64,000 nucleotides of DNA from Roseovarius sp. 217 (lineage in GTDB: Bacteria > Pseudomonadota > Alphaproteobacteria > Rhodobacterales > Rhodobacteraceae). Positions 1 to 8,468 of the stretch are shown here, in pieces. The stretch lies in assembly GCF_000152845.1 (NCBI RefSeq), contig NZ_CH902584.1, positions 2,799,073-2,863,072 of the forward strand, given 5' to 3'. The number at the start of each line of letters is the position of its first letter. Positions within the stretch are counted from its first letter, which is position 1. The translations under genes were made by a program, and so were the position numbers. The notes below the pieces were generated by a model, which searched no databases, was not told the origin of the DNA, and saw only the letters and a program-made list of their open reading frames with translations.

Positions 1-531
1 GGTGCGCGCCATTTCGACAAGGCCCAGAGGGCGCATCAGTTCGGCGAAAGCGTCGATCTTTTCGGGCGCGCCGGTGATTTCGAAGACAAAGCTGGTGAGC
101 GTGCTGTCGACCGCATTGGCGCGGAAGATGTCGGCCAAGCGCAGTGCCTCGACGCGTTTGTCGCCGCTGCCCTCGACCTTGAGCAGGGCCAATTCGCGCG
201 CGACGCTGGGGCCTTCGACGGTCAGGTCATTGACCTTGTGGACGGGCACGATGCGGCCAAGCTGCGCCTTGATCTGTTCGATCACCTGCGGCGTGCCGGT
301 GGTGACGATTGTAATGCGCGAGGTGTGGCCGGTGTGATCCACCTCGGCCACCGTCAGGCTGTCGATATTATACCCACGGCCCGAGAACAGGCCGATCACG
401 CGGGCCAGAACGCCGGGTTCGTTATCGACCAGCACCGCGAGCGTATGGGTTTCCTGCTGATCCGAAAACGTCGGACGCAGGTTATAGGCGGAATGTTTGG
501 ACGAGCCTTTTTTGATTTGCAGAGCGGACAT
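1..531 (-). CDS. ilvN: Acetolactate synthase small (regulatory) subunit, 3' end outside window
   Basis: This is the regulatory subunit of acetolactate synthase, which gives the catalytic subunit its sensitivity to valine in valine, leucine and isoleucine synthesis. The protein starts MSALQIKKGSSKHSAYNLRP and contains the ACT-domain stretch HTLAVLVDNEPGVLARVIGL at about residues 33-52, followed by FSGRGYNIDSLTV, which is characteristic of IlvH/IlvN. A second half with the ENGDK-like region follows. About 177 codons are visible and the family is usually somewhat longer, so only the last few residues are missing beyond base 1. It follows ilvI on the same strand after a 52-base gap, so the two are almost certainly co-transcribed. 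Confidence 0.93.
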   Translation of the reverse strand, partial: MSALQIKKGSSKHSAYNLRPTFSDQQETHTLAVLVDNEPGVLARVIGLFSGRGYNIDSLTVAEVDHTGHTSRITIVTTGTPQVIEQIKAQLGRIVPVHKVNDLTVEGPSVARELALLKVEGSGDKRVEALRLADIFRANAVDSTLTSFVFEITGAPEKIDAFAELMRPLGLVEMART

Positions 532-583
532 TATGCGGTTTCCTTGTTGATCGGGCGTGGTCGGTGGTGGGGCAGACCCCGCG

Positions 584-2338
584 TCACACCAGCACCGCGC
601 CGCCCTCTTTGATGGCGTCCTTCGTGCTGGCCTCGCCCAAGAGCATCTTGTTATGCGGCTCGCCCGACGGGATCATCGGGAAGCAGTTTTCGTGCTTTTC
701 GACGAGGCAGTCAAAGATCACCGGCCCGTCGTGGTTGAGCATTTCCATAATCGCGTCATCGAGATCGGCGGGCTCATGGCAGCGGATGCCCTTGGCCCCG
801 AAGGCCTCTGCCAGTTTCACGAAATCAGGCAGGGATTCCGACCAGCTTGACGAATAGCGCTCGCCGTGCAGCAATTGCTGCCATTGGCGCACCATGCCGA
901 GGCGTTCGTTGTTGAGGATAAACTGTTTGACGGGCAGGTGATATTGCATCGCCGTGCCCATTTCCTGCATGTTCATCAGCCATGACGCCTCGCCTGCGAC
1001 ATTGATCACGAGCGCCTCGGGGTGGGCGATCTGGACGCCGACGGAGGCTGGAAAACCGTAGCCCATGGTGCCAAGCCCACCGGAGGTCATCCAGCGGTTG
1101 GGATCGTTGAAGCCCAAGTATTGTGCCGCCCACATCTGATGCTGGCCCACTTCGGTGCAGATATAGCGGTCGTGATCCTTGGTCAGCGCCTCGAGCCGGG
1201 CGAGGGCGTATTGCGGTTTGATCACCTTGCCTTTTTGGATGAATTTGAGGCAGTCGACCTTTTGCCATTCGGTGATGCGGTCCCACCATTTGGCGATGGC
1301 CTCGCGGTTGAGCTTGCCACCGCGCGCCTTCCACACATCGAGCACGTCTGCCAGAACATTGGCGATATCGCCGACGATCGGGATATCGGCGCGGATCACC
1401 TTGTTGATCGACGAGGGGTCGATGTCGATATGCGCCTTGATGCTGTCCGGGCTGAAGGCATCGAGCCGCCCGGTGATTCGGTCGTCAAAGCGCGCGCCGA
1501 TGTTGATCATCAGGTCACAGCCATGCATCGCCATATTGGCCTCGTAGAGACCGTGCATGCCGAGCATGCCGAGCCAATGCGGACCATTGGCCGGATAGGC
1601 GCCCAGCCCCATCAGGGTCGATGTGGTGGGAATGCCGGTGGCCTCAACCAGTTCGCGCAGGAGGCGTGTGGCCTCTGGGCCCGAGTTGATGACGCCGCCG
1701 CCGGTGTAGAAGACCGGACGCTTGGCCTTTTCGAGGGCGGCCACCAGATCGGTGATGCCTTCGATATCGCCTTTGACCTGCGGTTGGTAATGCGAGACCC
1801 GCGCCTGTTTTGGCGGGGTGTAGGTGGCCGAGGCGAATTGCACATCCTTGGGGATGTCGACCAGAACCGGGCCGGGGCGGCCAGTGGTCGCGACATGAAA
1901 CGCCTGATGCAGCGTGTCGGCAAGGCGCGCGGTGTCGCTCACCAGCCAGTTGTGCTTGGTGCAGGGGCGGGTGATGCCGACGGTGTCGGCCTCTTGAAAG
2001 GCGTCATTGCCGATCATGAAGGTCGGCACCTGTCCGGTCAGAACCACAAGCGGAATGGAATCCATCAGCGCATCGGTGAGGCCCGTGACCGCGTTGGTGG
2101 CACCGGGGCCGGAGGTGACGAGCACCACGCCCGGTTTGCCGGTCGAGCGCGCATAGCCTTCGGCGGCATGCACGGCGGCCTGTTCGTGGCGCACGAGGAT
2201 GTGGCGAATATCATTCTGCTGAAAGATCTCGTCATAGATCGGTAGCACGGCACCGCCGGGATACCCGAATACGACATCCACGCCCTGATCCTTGAGGGCC
2301 TGGACCACCATTCTCGCTCCGGTCATCTGACGTGTCAT
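584..2338 (-). CDS. ilvI: Acetolactate synthase large (catalytic) subunit
   Basis: This ThDP-dependent enzyme condenses two pyruvates to acetolactate, or pyruvate with 2-ketobutyrate, as the first common step of branched-chain amino acid synthesis. The 584-residue product has the N-terminal ThDP-binding stretch VFGYPGGAVLPIYDE with its catalytic glutamate in LVRHEQAAVHAAEGYAR, a central FAD/domain region and a C-terminal ThDP-binding domain (GLGTMGYGFPASVG, then GEASWLMNMQE). The start at 2338 (MTRQMTGARMVV) is preferred over an upstream in-frame ATG because a GGAG ribosome-binding site precedes it and the upstream extension would run through the leader terminator hairpin. ilvN follows 52 bases downstream. 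An attenuator-like leader precedes it. Confidence 0.96.
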   Translation of the reverse strand: MTRQMTGARMVVQALKDQGVDVVFGYPGGAVLPIYDEIFQQNDIRHILVRHEQAAVHAAEGYARSTGKPGVVLVTSGPGATNAVTGLTDALMDSIPLVVLTGQVPTFMIGNDAFQEADTVGITRPCTKHNWLVSDTARLADTLHQAFHVATTGRPGPVLVDIPKDVQFASATYTPPKQARVSHYQPQVKGDIEGITDLVAALEKAKRPVFYTGGGVINSGPEATRLLRELVEATGIPTTSTLMGLGAYPANGPHWLGMLGMHGLYEANMAMHGCDLMINIGARFDDRITGRLDAFSPDSIKAHIDIDPSSINKVIRADIPIVGDIANVLADVLDVWKARGGKLNREAIAKWWDRITEWQKVDCLKFIQKGKVIKPQYALARLEALTKDHDRYICTEVGQHQMWAAQYLGFNDPNRWMTSGGLGTMGYGFPASVGVQIAHPEALVINVAGEASWLMNMQEMGTAMQYHLPVKQFILNNERLGMVRQWQQLLHGERYSSSWSESLPDFVKLAEAFGAKGIRCHEPADLDDAIMEMLNHDGPVIFDCLVEKHENCFPMIPSGEPHNKMLLGEASTKDAIKEGGAVLV

Positions 2339-2376
2339 GTTTTCGTGCTCCGTATCTGACGTCAATTCAAGTCGCA

Positions 2377-2405
2377 TAAAAAAGCCCCCGGTGGGAAACG
2401 GGGGC
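2377..2405 (-). terminator. Predicted attenuator terminator in the ilvI leader
   Basis: On the minus strand GCCCCC (2405-2400) and GGGGGC (2389-2384) form a perfect 6-bp GC stem with a 10-base loop, followed at once by a run of T (2383-2377). This intrinsic terminator lies only about 40 bases before the ilvI start, so it can act only as a leader attenuator, not as the end of another gene. The segment just upstream, CCCATGCGCC, can pair perfectly over 10 bp with GGCGCATGGG inside the short leader reading frame, and this overlaps the 5' arm of the terminator. The alternative folding is an inference from base pairing. Confidence 0.75.
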
Positions 2406-2430
2406 GCATGGGGGACCGATGAGGTTTCCG

Positions 2431-2478
2431 TTACCGGCCCATGCGCCATTTACCTACGATGTTTCCTAGTGTGGTCAC
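2431..2478 (-). CDS. Possible ilv leader peptide (15 residues)
   Basis: A GTG-started frame of 15 codons (VTTLGNIVGKWRMGR) precedes the leader terminator and is itself preceded by a GGAG motif nine bases upstream. It contains Leu, Ile and Val codons at positions 5, 7 and 8, which fits ribosome-stalling control by the pathway products. The count of regulatory codons is low for a classical leader peptide, and there is no experimental support, so this is tentative. It lies downstream of a plausible promoter and ends 26 bases before the terminator stem. Confidence 0.4.
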   Translation of the reverse strand: MTTLGNIVGKWRMGR

Positions 2479-2507
2479 GCGGGCGACTCCTATGCTGCGT
2501 GGCGGCG

Positions 2508-2536
2508 ACCTTAGGTCCGGGTGCAGAGAGCGTCAA
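2508..2536 (-). promoter_or_regulatory. Candidate sigma-70 promoter for ilvIN
   Basis: On the minus strand TTGACG (2536-2531) and TAAGGT (2513-2508) are separated by exactly 17 bases. Transcription would start near 2500 and give a leader of roughly 160 bases that contains the possible leader peptide and the attenuator hairpin. The remaining bases to 2750 show no further gene; they hold only the upstream region of this promoter and the 3' flank of the response-regulator gene. Confidence 0.5.
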
Positions 2537-2750
2537 GCCGATTTGGTGGATAAAATGTCGCAAACCGGGATGAAATCTTTGCATTTGTTGCGCGAAACTT
2601 GGTCTCGACGTTTGAATCGCGGAAATGACCGGTGTTGGCGGGGTGATTTGTGTGGGAATCGGCGTGGGCGTCCTGGCGTGGGGTCATGGAATTCATCTGG
2701 TTCCACATAGCTCGGGGTTTGGGGGTTGGCCGCCGATCTGCCAGCACGGA

Positions 2751-3398
2751 TCAGAGCCGGACGCCTGTGCCCTGCAAAACCCCATGTTCCAGCGCATAGC
2801 GGGTGAGCCCGGCGGTCGAGGCGATGCCGAGTTTGCGTTTGATGTTCTTGCGATGTGTCTCGACGGTGCGCACCGAGATATCGAGCGCCTGCGCCACGTC
2901 CTTGTTGGATTTGCCTTGGGCCAGTTGCAAGAGGATCGTCTGTTCGCGGTTGGTGAGTTGTTCGCGCTCGGGGTTCTCGTAGGGTTCGAGCGAGCCTTTG
3001 GCACCGGTGCAGAGATAGCGCTGGCCGGTCATCACCGCGTCGATGGCGCGCTTGATCTCGTCGGTGGGCACATCCTTGAGCACATAGCCCGCAGCACCGT
3101 GGCTGAGCGCCGAGGAGATGTATTCGGGGCTGTCATGCATGGTGAGGATCAGGATGCGGGTGTCGGGGCGCTTTTCGAGGATGATCTCGGCTGTGGTCAG
3201 CCCGCCCAGCCCAGGCATGTTGAGGTCAAGCAGGATCACATCGGGATCGAGCGCCTCGACCCGGTCAATGATCGCCTGTCCGTTGCACAGGCTGGCGAGG
3301 ATTTCGATGTCATCATAGCTCTCGAGGATGGACTGGATGCCTTCGGCGACCATCGGGTGGTCGTCCACGATCACGATCCGGATGGGTTTGGGGCTCAT
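2751..3398 (-). CDS. NarL/FixJ-type response regulator
   Basis: This 215-residue transcription factor has an N-terminal receiver domain with acidic residues D12-D13, the phosphoacceptor D58 (in VILLDLNMPG), T86 and K108 (GYVLKD). It ends with a LuxR-type helix-turn-helix at about residues 147-205 (LTNREQTILLQLAQGKSNKDVAQALDIS, split here only by function). It overlaps the histidine kinase gene by 4 bases (ATGA), so the pair is translationally coupled and presumably cognate. The target is not shown by sequence. The divergent TRAP transporter operon and the co-oriented SulP gene are the obvious candidates, because kinase/regulator pairs of this kind often control neighbouring uptake genes. Confidence 0.92.
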   Translation of the reverse strand: MSPKPIRIVIVDDHPMVAEGIQSILESYDDIEILASLCNGQAIIDRVEALDPDVILLDLNMPGLGGLTTAEIILEKRPDTRILILTMHDSPEYISSALSHGAAGYVLKDVPTDEIKRAIDAVMTGQRYLCTGAKGSLEPYENPEREQLTNREQTILLQLAQGKSNKDVAQALDISVRTVETHRKNIKRKLGIASTAGLTRYALEHGVLQGTGVRL

Positions 3399-4822
3399 GC
3401 GCGGGCCTTTTCCTTTGGGGTGGGGCGTTCTTGGGGCGGCAAAAGGTGGGTGAGGGGGACGGTTGCCTCAATGGCGGTGCCGGTCTTGGTTGAGATCACC
3501 GCTAAAGTGCCGTCCAGTTGTTCGACTCGTTCCTGCATGTTGCGCAGGCCCAGCCCGCCGCCGGGCGTGCCAGAGGGCTTGGCTTGATCAATGCCGCAAC
3601 CATTGTCGGCGATCCTCAGGGTGGCGCCGCGGGCATGGCCGCGCACATCAATGGTGACGCGGGTCGCGCCGGAATGGCGTTCAATGTTGGTAAAGGCCTC
3701 TTGCGCCACGCGGTAGAGAGCGATCTTGGCCTCGTCATCCAGTCGGTTGCGAAACACCACGGTGCTGAACTCGGTTGCGATGCCGGTGCGCTTGCCGAAA
3801 TCCTCGGCCAGCGTCTTGAGCGCGGGACCGAGGCCGAGGTCGTCCAGCACGGCGGGGCGCAGGTCGCGGCTGATGCGGCGGACCTCTTGAATGGCCCCCG
3901 AGAGGTGGGTGATGCCGCGTTCCAGCGTGTCGGCGGCGCGGGTGTCGCCCGCCGCCAGCCGCCGTTTGGCGGTGTCGAGGGCGTAGCGCACGCCGACGAG
4001 GATCTGGCTGATGCCGTCGTGCAATTCGCGTGCGACGCGGCCGCGCTCCTCTTCCTGTGCGTCAAACACGCGCTGGGTGAGTTTCTTGAGCTTGGCATCG
4101 GCGAGGCGGCGTTCGCGGATGTTGATGAAGAGGCCCGAGACGAAAACCAACAGCAGCGCTGCCAGCATTGCCGCGCCGATGTAAAAGAAGGTGCGCTCCA
4201 CCCGCGCCTCGACCTTTTCGCGCGAGGCGGTGACGGTGGCCACCACATCGTCGATGAACACGCCGGTGCCCACCGCCCATCGCCAGTCTTGCAGCCCAAT
4301 CACATAGGTGACCATCTGCGCGCGCTCGCCGGTCGAGGGTTTGGGCCATTCGTAGCTGTGATAGCCGCCGCCCGTGCGGGCGAGGCGGATCAATTCATCG
4401 GTGATGGGTTGGCCGCCCTCATCCTCCAGCCCGGTCCAGTTGCGACCGATGAGTTCGGTATGTCTTGGGCTGACAAGGTTGTTGCCGTCATAGTCGAACA
4501 CAAAGAAATAGCCGTCCTGCCCATAGAGCATGCCTGCGAGGATCTGGCTGACCTGTTCCATGGCGCGTTCGTCGTTGGGCGCCGCGCGCCCGTAGATGTT
4601 CACAAAGGCGGTGCGGGCGATGGAGAGGTAATTCTTGAGTTCCGCGCGCTTGGCCTCGATCAGCTGCGCCTCGAGCGTTTCGATCTCGCGTTCCGCAAGT
4701 TGGCGCGATTGCAGCGTGACCACGACCGATATCGCCAGTGCCGTGAGGATCAGCGGCAGGGTGGCGATCAGAAATAGCTTTTGGCCATAATTGAGCCGAA
4801 TGTGGGCGAAGAGGCGGTTCAT
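3395..4822 (-). CDS. Membrane sensor histidine kinase with periplasmic Cache domain
   Basis: The 475-residue protein has a first membrane segment at about residues 14-36, a periplasmic single-Cache-type sensor domain at about 40-205 (GYFFVFDYDGNNLVSP and DWRWAVGTGVFIDDV), a second membrane segment at 212-234, a HisKA_3 dimerisation domain with phosphoacceptor H268 (RELHDGISQ), and a C-terminal ATPase domain with an N-box (QEAFTNIERHSG) and G1-box (DNGCGID). Cache sensors usually bind small carboxylates or amino acids. The overlap with the response-regulator gene shows that they work together. The SulP gene lies 47 bases upstream on the same strand and is probably in the same operon. Confidence 0.92.
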   Translation of the reverse strand: MNRLFAHIRLNYGQKLFLIATLPLILTALAISVVVTLQSRQLAEREIETLEAQLIEAKRAELKNYLSIARTAFVNIYGRAAPNDERAMEQVSQILAGMLYGQDGYFFVFDYDGNNLVSPRHTELIGRNWTGLEDEGGQPITDELIRLARTGGGYHSYEWPKPSTGERAQMVTYVIGLQDWRWAVGTGVFIDDVVATVTASREKVEARVERTFFYIGAAMLAALLLVFVSGLFINIRERRLADAKLKKLTQRVFDAQEEERGRVARELHDGISQILVGVRYALDTAKRRLAAGDTRAADTLERGITHLSGAIQEVRRISRDLRPAVLDDLGLGPALKTLAEDFGKRTGIATEFSTVVFRNRLDDEAKIALYRVAQEAFTNIERHSGATRVTIDVRGHARGATLRIADNGCGIDQAKPSGTPGGGLGLRNMQERVEQLDGTLAVISTKTGTAIEATVPLTHLLPPQERPTPKEKARA

Positions 4823-4869
4823 GGATCAGCGATAGGGCGAAATGCGCGTCATATCCAGTCTTTCGCGCG

Positions 4870-6132
4870 TCAATGCTCGGGCGTGTGCCAGTCGGCGGGC
4901 GGCACATGGCGGCGGCGCAGGCGCAGCGCGAGGCCCAAGGCCACGCCAACCCCGATGGCGACGGTGAGGTCGGCCAGCACGGTCAGCACCAGCGTGAGCA
5001 GCAAAAGCATCCGGTCCGAAGGACGGTCCGCCATATAGCTGCGCCATTTGTGCGGTTCGGACATGTTCCATGCAATCAGGATCAGCAGGCCCGCAAGGGC
5101 GGGCATGGCGAAATAGCCCGCCAAGGGGGCCGCGAGCAGCATCACGAGCAGGATCACCACGGCATGAAGGAGGCCCGCGACCGGGGTCTGAGCGCCTGCA
5201 CGGACATTTGTGGCGGTACGGGCGATTGCGCCGGTGGCCGGTAGCCCGCCAAAGAGCGCGGAGCCGATATTGGCGACGCCATTGCCGATGACTTCGGCGT
5301 TGGGTTGCGATTTATCACCGATCATCCGGTCGGCCACCGCTGCCGACAAGAGCGATTCCACCCCCGCGAGAAAGGCGATGATGAGGGCAGAGGGCAGCAG
5401 GTCGATCATCCGATCAAGGTCGAGTGTGGGCAGGCTGGGCATGTTGGGCGTATTGGGCAGGGGGCCAAAGCGGGACAGGAGTGTGTCGACCGGCATTTGC
5501 CAGAGTGCCACGGCGGCTGAGGTCAGCCCCACCGCCACGATCAGCCCTGGATAACGCGGGGCCGCGCGGCGCAGACCGACGATCAGCACCATGGTCGCCA
5601 GCCCGATCACGAGCGCATGGGGGTTAAAGGTGTCGCGGGCATGCCAGAGCACCTCGATCTTTTCGAGAAATTCGGCTGGCAGGTTTTCGGTGGTGAGGCC
5701 GAGAAAGTCCTTGACCTGACTGGTGGCGATGATGATGGCGATGCCGATGGTAAAGCCGTTGATCACCGCCTCGGGGATATGGCGCACGAGGCTGCCTGCG
5801 CGCAATCGACCCGCGATCACAAGGATTACACCGGCCATCAGCGTTGCAAGGATGAGCCCGTCCTGCCCGTGCTCGGCGATGACGCTGTAGACCACGACGA
5901 TAAAGGCGCCGGTGGGTCCGCCGATCTGCACCCTGCTGCCGCCCAAGGCCGAGATCAGAAAGCCGCCGATGATGGCGGTGGTCAGTCCCGAGGCGGGGTC
6001 CGCACCCGAGGCAATCGCAATGGCGATGCTGAGCGGAAGCGCCACCATCGCCACGCTGATCCCGGCAATAAGATCGGCGCGAAACAGCGCGGCGGTGTAG
6101 CCCGACAGAGTGGAGAAAATTTTGGGTTTCAT
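4870..6132 (-). CDS. SulP-family anion transporter lacking a STAS domain
   Basis: This 420-residue inner-membrane protein belongs to the SulP family, whose members move sulfate, bicarbonate, carboxylates or related anions. The N-terminal signature is visible (DLIAGISVAMVALPLSIAIA), as is a stretch GGPTGAFIVVVYSVI typical of SulP permeases, and about a dozen hydrophobic segments follow. It ends right after the last membrane helix with a short basic tail (ALRLRRRHVPP), so the usual cytoplasmic STAS domain is absent. A second SulP gene at 33861 does carry STAS. Being between the sensor kinase and a TRAP operon, it may move a related anion. The substrate cannot be read from sequence. Confidence 0.9.
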   Translation of the reverse strand: MKPKIFSTLSGYTAALFRADLIAGISVAMVALPLSIAIAIASGADPASGLTTAIIGGFLISALGGSRVQIGGPTGAFIVVVYSVIAEHGQDGLILATLMAGVILVIAGRLRAGSLVRHIPEAVINGFTIGIAIIIATSQVKDFLGLTTENLPAEFLEKIEVLWHARDTFNPHALVIGLATMVLIVGLRRAAPRYPGLIVAVGLTSAAVALWQMPVDTLLSRFGPLPNTPNMPSLPTLDLDRMIDLLPSALIIAFLAGVESLLSAAVADRMIGDKSQPNAEVIGNGVANIGSALFGGLPATGAIARTATNVRAGAQTPVAGLLHAVVILLVMLLAAPLAGYFAMPALAGLLILIAWNMSEPHKWRSYMADRPSDRMLLLLTLVLTVLADLTVAIGVGVALGLALRLRRRHVPPADWHTPEH

Positions 6133-6193
6133 GCGCGAATCTCAACACCCGCACCGATCCTGTTTCAAGCACAAAGCGCGGACTGCGTGCACA

Positions 6194-6205
6194 ATTGCAT
6201 GCAAT
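6194..6205. promoter_or_regulatory. 12-bp perfect palindrome in the SulP/TRAP divergent promoter region
   Basis: ATTGCATGCAAT is a perfect palindrome in the 245-base region between two divergent transcription units. A second inverted repeat, AAATACC (6244-6250) and GGTATTT (6273-6279), lies about 40 bases further on. Both are candidate binding sites, for example for the neighbouring response regulator, but nothing links them to a specific protein. The region otherwise holds only the TRAP leader and the GGGGAGGA ribosome-binding site before 6378. Confidence 0.35.
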
Positions 6206-6377
6206 GACCCCCGGCGAGGGGGCAAATCATCACGAAAAGTTTGAAATACCCCCCGGCTTCTACGCAGTAGTCGGTATTTGCAGATGCACAACCCGTCGCT
6301 AAGGTCGGCCCACTACAGAGATCCGGGTGTCGCCAGAGAGGTGGCGGCACTGTCATAATAATGGGGAGGAAAACCAA

Positions 6378-7463
6378 ATGGATCGTCGCTCTTTTCTGAA
6401 GAATACCGCACTGGGTGGCGGGGCTGCTGTTGCGGCCTCGGCGCTGGCTGCACCGCTCTATGCGCAGGGTGTGCGCAATCTGACCATGGTCACCACATGG
6501 GGTCGGGGTCTGGCGGGGGTGTTTGACGCCGCACAGCGCGCCGCCGACAATATCAACGGCATGGCCGACGGCAGCATTGTGATCGACGTCAAGGGTGCCG
6601 GTGAATTGGTGGGTGCGTTCGAGGTGTTCGACGCGGTGACCGCCGGTCAGGCTGACATGTATCACGGGGCCGATTATTACTTTGTCGGTCAGCACCCGGC
6701 CTATGCGTTCTTTACCTCGGTGCCTTTCGGCATGACCGCGCAAGAGCTGGTGAATTGGTATTACCATGACGGTGGCGCTGGGTTCCATGACGAGCTTGGC
6801 CAGATCTTTGGTCTCAAATCCTTTCTTGCGGGCAACACGGGCGCGCAGGCGGGTGGCTGGTTCTCCAAGGAGATCGCAGGGCCGGAGGATTTCAACGGTC
6901 TCAAGTTCCGCATGCCCGGTCTTGGTGGCAAGGCGCTTGGCAAGTTGGGCGCATCGGTCCAGAACATTCCCGGCGCCGAAGTCTACCAGGCGTTGGCCTC
7001 GGGTGCGATTGACGGCACCGAGTGGATTGGCCCCTGGGCGGACGAAAAGGCCGGGTTCCAGGAAATCACCAAGTTCTACTACACCGCCGGTTTCCACGAG
7101 CCGGGTGCGGGCCTGTCGATCGGCATGAACCGCGAAGTGTTCGAGAGCCTGACGCCCGCGCAGCAAAAGATCGTCGAGATCGGCTGTGCCGAGACGCATC
7201 AGTGGAATCTGGCGCAGTTCCTGTCCAACAACTCGTCCGCGTTGCAGCGTTTGCAATCCAACGGTGTCAAAACGCTCGAATTCCCTGACAGCGTCTGGGA
7301 TGCCTTTGGTCAGGCCTCGGATGCCGTGCATCAGGAGAACATGAGCGACGAGATCTACAAGCGCGTCTATGACAGCTACATGGCGTCGATGAAATCGTCA
7401 TCGGCCTGGATCAACAAGTCGGACGGTGCCTATACCGCACAGCGCGACCGCGTTCTGGGCTGA
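6378..7463 (+). CDS. TRAP transporter substrate-binding protein, TakP-like
   Basis: This periplasmic binding protein (361 residues) delivers a carboxylate to the TRAP membrane subunits encoded next. It begins with a Tat signal peptide (MDRRSFLKN, hydrophobic stretch, cleavage near LYAQG). The body carries the DctP-family pattern DFNGLKFRMPGLGGK with the conserved arginine that contacts the substrate carboxylate, and GADYYFVGQHPAYAFFTSVPFG, which resembles TakP-type keto-acid binding proteins. The start at 6378 is chosen for the Tat motif and the GGGGAGGA ribosome-binding site; an upstream frame extension lacks both. A 10-bp stem-loop follows the gene, then the two permease genes. A 2-oxo acid is the likely ligand by family resemblance. 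Confidence 0.92.
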   Translation: MDRRSFLKNTALGGGAAVAASALAAPLYAQGVRNLTMVTTWGRGLAGVFDAAQRAADNINGMADGSIVIDVKGAGELVGAFEVFDAVTAGQADMYHGADYYFVGQHPAYAFFTSVPFGMTAQELVNWYYHDGGAGFHDELGQIFGLKSFLAGNTGAQAGGWFSKEIAGPEDFNGLKFRMPGLGGKALGKLGASVQNIPGAEVYQALASGAIDGTEWIGPWADEKAGFQEITKFYYTAGFHEPGAGLSIGMNREVFESLTPAQQKIVEIGCAETHQWNLAQFLSNNSSALQRLQSNGVKTLEFPDSVWDAFGQASDAVHQENMSDEIYKRVYDSYMASMKSSSAWINKSDGAYTAQRDRVLG

Positions 7464-7482
7464 TCCACGCGACACTGACAGC

Positions 7483-7509
7483 GACAGGCCCCGGTGCTCG
7501 GGGCCTGTC
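7483..7509 (+). terminator. Stem-loop between TRAP binding-protein and permease genes
   Basis: GACAGGCCCC (7483-7492) and GGGGCCTGTC (7500-7509) form a perfect 10-bp stem with a 7-base loop. No T-run follows, so it is more likely a partial terminator or an mRNA 3' protector than a full stop. It would let the binding protein be made in excess of the membrane subunits, as is usual for such transporters. Confidence 0.7.
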
Positions 7510-7563
7510 CGCATCGCATGATGGGCCGCGCGGACCCGCGTATCCGCGCATGAGGGGGACAAG

Positions 7564-8454
7564 ATGCTGGACGCAGTTCTCTGGATTTTCCAGAATATCG
7601 GCATGGCCTTTTACAATCTGGCCTATGCCATCAGCCATCCCGCAAGCTGGCTGGATTGGTCCAACAAGGAAGCGATCATGCGGGTCGTCTATTATGGCGG
7701 TTCGGTCGAGTTCTTCTTTGTTGTGTTCGTGACCTTTCTGGTGCTCACCGGGGTGGGCCTGTGGAAAAACGGCTTTATGTGGGGCTGTGTGCGCGGGCTG
7801 GAGGGGTTGGCCAATACGGTCGGACGCTTTGCCGCCTGGGCGGGGCTTATCATGGTGTTCCAGCAGATCATCATTGTGTTCATCCAGCGTATCTTTGCCC
7901 GTCCCGATCTGGTGATCGGCTTCGGTATCCCGCTGCAATTCGACGTCAGTTGGTATTCCGAAGAGCTCAAGCTCTATAACGCGCTGATTGTCACGCTCTG
8001 TGCCACCTATACGTTTGTTCAGGGCGGCCATGTGCGGGTGGACCTGATCTATGCGCCCGTCAGCCATTCCGCCAAGAAGGTGATCGACATGGCGGGCAGT
8101 CTCATTTTCATGATGCCGATGGCGGTGCTGACCTGGATGTATGGCTGGTTCTTCATGTGGCGGCATCTGATCGTGCCGAACCCTTCGGCCAGTGAGCCGC
8201 TGGACCGGCTGTTGATGAAATCCCGTGCCCTGCGCTGGAATGTGGAAACCATCGGGTTCAGCCCCAACGGGTTCAACGGTTATTTCCTGTTCAAGGTGTT
8301 GTTGGTGCTCTTTGCGGGCATGGTGTTCCTGCATGCGATGGCGTTTTTCTGGCGATCATATCTGGAATTCAAGGAAGGCCCCGACAGTCTGGGCAAATAC
8401 CTCGACCGCGACACGCTGGGCGAGGGTGAAGAAGCCTTTGAAGGCACACATTAA
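7564..8454 (+). CDS. TRAP transporter small permease (DctQ-type)
   Basis: This is the small integral membrane subunit (296 residues) that pairs with the large permease and the binding protein to drive sodium-coupled carboxylate uptake. Four to five hydrophobic segments are visible, including GSVEFFFVVFVTFLVLTGVG and AGSLIFMMPMAVLTWMYGW, plus the DctQ-type stretch FVQGGHVRVDLIY. It is longer than the common DctQ length of about 160-200 residues, mainly through an N-terminal extension and a loop before the last helix, which matches the enlarged large subunit encoded 14 bases downstream. A GAGGGGGAC ribosome-binding site precedes the start. Confidence 0.9.
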   Translation: MLDAVLWIFQNIGMAFYNLAYAISHPASWLDWSNKEAIMRVVYYGGSVEFFFVVFVTFLVLTGVGLWKNGFMWGCVRGLEGLANTVGRFAAWAGLIMVFQQIIIVFIQRIFARPDLVIGFGIPLQFDVSWYSEELKLYNALIVTLCATYTFVQGGHVRVDLIYAPVSHSAKKVIDMAGSLIFMMPMAVLTWMYGWFFMWRHLIVPNPSASEPLDRLLMKSRALRWNVETIGFSPNGFNGYFLFKVLLVLFAGMVFLHAMAFFWRSYLEFKEGPDSLGKYLDRDTLGEGEEAFEGTH

Positions 8455-8468
8455 AGGGGCAGGGACCA

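Noticed and set aside
1022-2245. A 407-codon plus-strand frame opposite ilvI
   Set aside because: It lies wholly antisense to a well-conserved acetolactate synthase gene and matches no family.
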